Assembly (NCBI GenBank): GCA_002504495.1 | Contig: DATC01000015.1 | Location: 1,850 to 7,132 of the forward strand | Direction: 5' to 3' | DNA: 5,283 nt | From: Methanomassiliicoccaceae archaeon UBA537 | Lineage (GTDB): Archaea > Thermoplasmatota > Thermoplasmata > Methanomassiliicoccales > Methanomethylophilaceae | Shown: positions 4,938 through 5,283 of the stretch, in pieces | Layout: the number at the start of each line of letters is the position of its first letter | Position numbering within the stretch: the stretch's first letter is position 1 | Program-made: the position numbers and the translations under genes | Notes under the pieces: model-generated | Databases searched by the model: none | Seen by the model: only the letters and a program-made list of their open reading frames with translations | Told to the model about the DNA's origin: nothing

Positions 4938-5143
4938 GGACCGACCCTATCATGAACCTGTACATAATCCCGTTCGATGGAGGCATCCCCGAGGGAGGTT
5001 CCGAAAGCCGAGCTGATGTCGACGAATCCGGAATAGGGTTCGTACGCACTTCCTCCGCCCTTGCCATTTTCTGAACCGATCTGTTCGAGCCCCTCGGCAT
5101 AGATGGCGGGCCGGAAGGAGTCCCTAGCATGAGCGGCGAGACA
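4934..5143 (-). pseudogene. Unidentified 69-codon open frame overlapping the thiDN start; possible gene remnant
   Basis: Reading from 5143 to the TGA at 4934-4936, one minus-strand frame stays open for 69 codons. It has the look of real protein: a stretch with FRPAIYAEGLEQIG, a glycine-rich turn, GFVDISSAFGTSLGDASIERD, then a polar end. Its stop overlaps the thiDN start as ATGA, the usual arrangement in translationally coupled pairs. However, an in-frame TGA stands at 5144-5146 and there is no ATG, GTG or TTG start in the frame. It could be the 3' end of a gene broken by frameshift, an assembly error, or a chance open frame. I cannot name a family. Confidence 0.3.
4961..4967 (-). promoter_or_regulatory. 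TATA-like box of thiDN
   Basis: TTATGTA on the minus strand is centred about 27 bp before the thiDN ATG, so the transcript would be leaderless. It is an imperfect box A and lies inside the open frame that overlaps the thiDN start, so thiDN may have its own promoter even if something upstream reads into it. Confidence 0.4.
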
Positions 5144-5283
5144 TCATGCCACAGGGGGATCTGGAAGCACCCAACTGCATGATTCAGGTTCACTCGCGAT
5201 GTACTCTTTCGTGCTTCACGAACGGAACCTTCCCCCAGAATGAGATGGAATAGAGCAGAACAGTGCCCTTCATGTGCATGTAG
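5144..5283. other. Right-edge stretch without a confident gene
   Basis: A minus-strand frame starting at or before the edge (with ATG at 5280 and 5274) reads 28 or so codons, including MKGTVLLYSISFWGKVPFV, and ends at TGA 5190-5192. Another minus frame is open through the whole stretch but reads like a shadow. The plus strand has only short ORFs without ribosome sites. A perfect 6-bp inverted repeat (TTCGTG-CTT-CACGAA) lies at 5208-5222. If the frame at 5143-4934 is a broken gene, its missing upstream part could be here in other frames. Confidence 0.3.

Noticed and set aside
4952..5074. A 40-codon plus-strand ORF beginning MNLYIIPFDGG.
   Set aside because: No ribosome site or TATA box at suitable distance, and it is antisense to the protein-like frame that overlaps the thiDN start.
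1..5283. CRISPR arrays, insertion sequences, tRNA or rRNA genes.
   Set aside because: No regularly spaced repeats, transposase motifs or conserved RNA signatures are seen on either strand.

Overview
The window looks like a piece of a mesophilic archaeal chromosome, most likely Thermoplasmata and possibly Methanomassiliicoccales. Three things point that way. The kinase gene at the right is a ThiD-ThiN fusion of archaeal layout. There is a small radical SAM protein of the TatD-linked type. Several genes have TATA-like boxes about 25-30 bp before the start codon and no Shine-Dalgarno, as expected for leaderless archaeal transcripts. The lineage is an inference; there is no rRNA or other marker gene here.

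Left to right: (1) minus strand, the N-terminal two thirds of a flavin- and NADPH-binding oxidoreductase of the thioredoxin reductase superfamily that lacks the redox CxxC and resembles type-2 ferredoxin-NADP reductases; it runs off the left edge. (2) A gene-poor stretch of about 590 bp (673-1261). It contains an AT-richer promoter region, four copies of ATGCAT, a 9-bp inverted repeat, and then a plus-strand unit that I believe is an unannotated small gene. That unit has a TATA box, a 5' hairpin, a strong archaeal Shine-Dalgarno and a 30-codon ORF for an amphipathic helix, all within a string of six hairpins. (3) Minus strand, thiE (thiamine phosphate synthase). (4) Divergent from it, plus strand, the TatD-linked radical SAM gene, then a membrane-anchored FKBP-like peptidyl-prolyl isomerase ending at a clear hairpin/T-run terminator. 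(5) Convergent with that, minus strand, a ThiD-ThiN fusion. (6) About 340 bp to the right edge without a confident gene, holding a 69-codon open frame with no start codon whose stop overlaps the thiDN start as ATGA.

The biological theme is the final assembly of thiamine. ThiD phosphorylates HMP to HMP-PP, and ThiE (or an active ThiN) joins HMP-PP to the thiazole phosphate. Having both a free ThiE and a ThiN domain is redundant on paper. The ThiN domain here lacks several residues I recall as conserved, including the active-site histidine in the FGASSH block, so ThiE may be the working enzyme and ThiN a sensor or relic. The two other points most worth following up are the small structured gene at about 937-1155 and the unidentified remnant upstream of thiDN.
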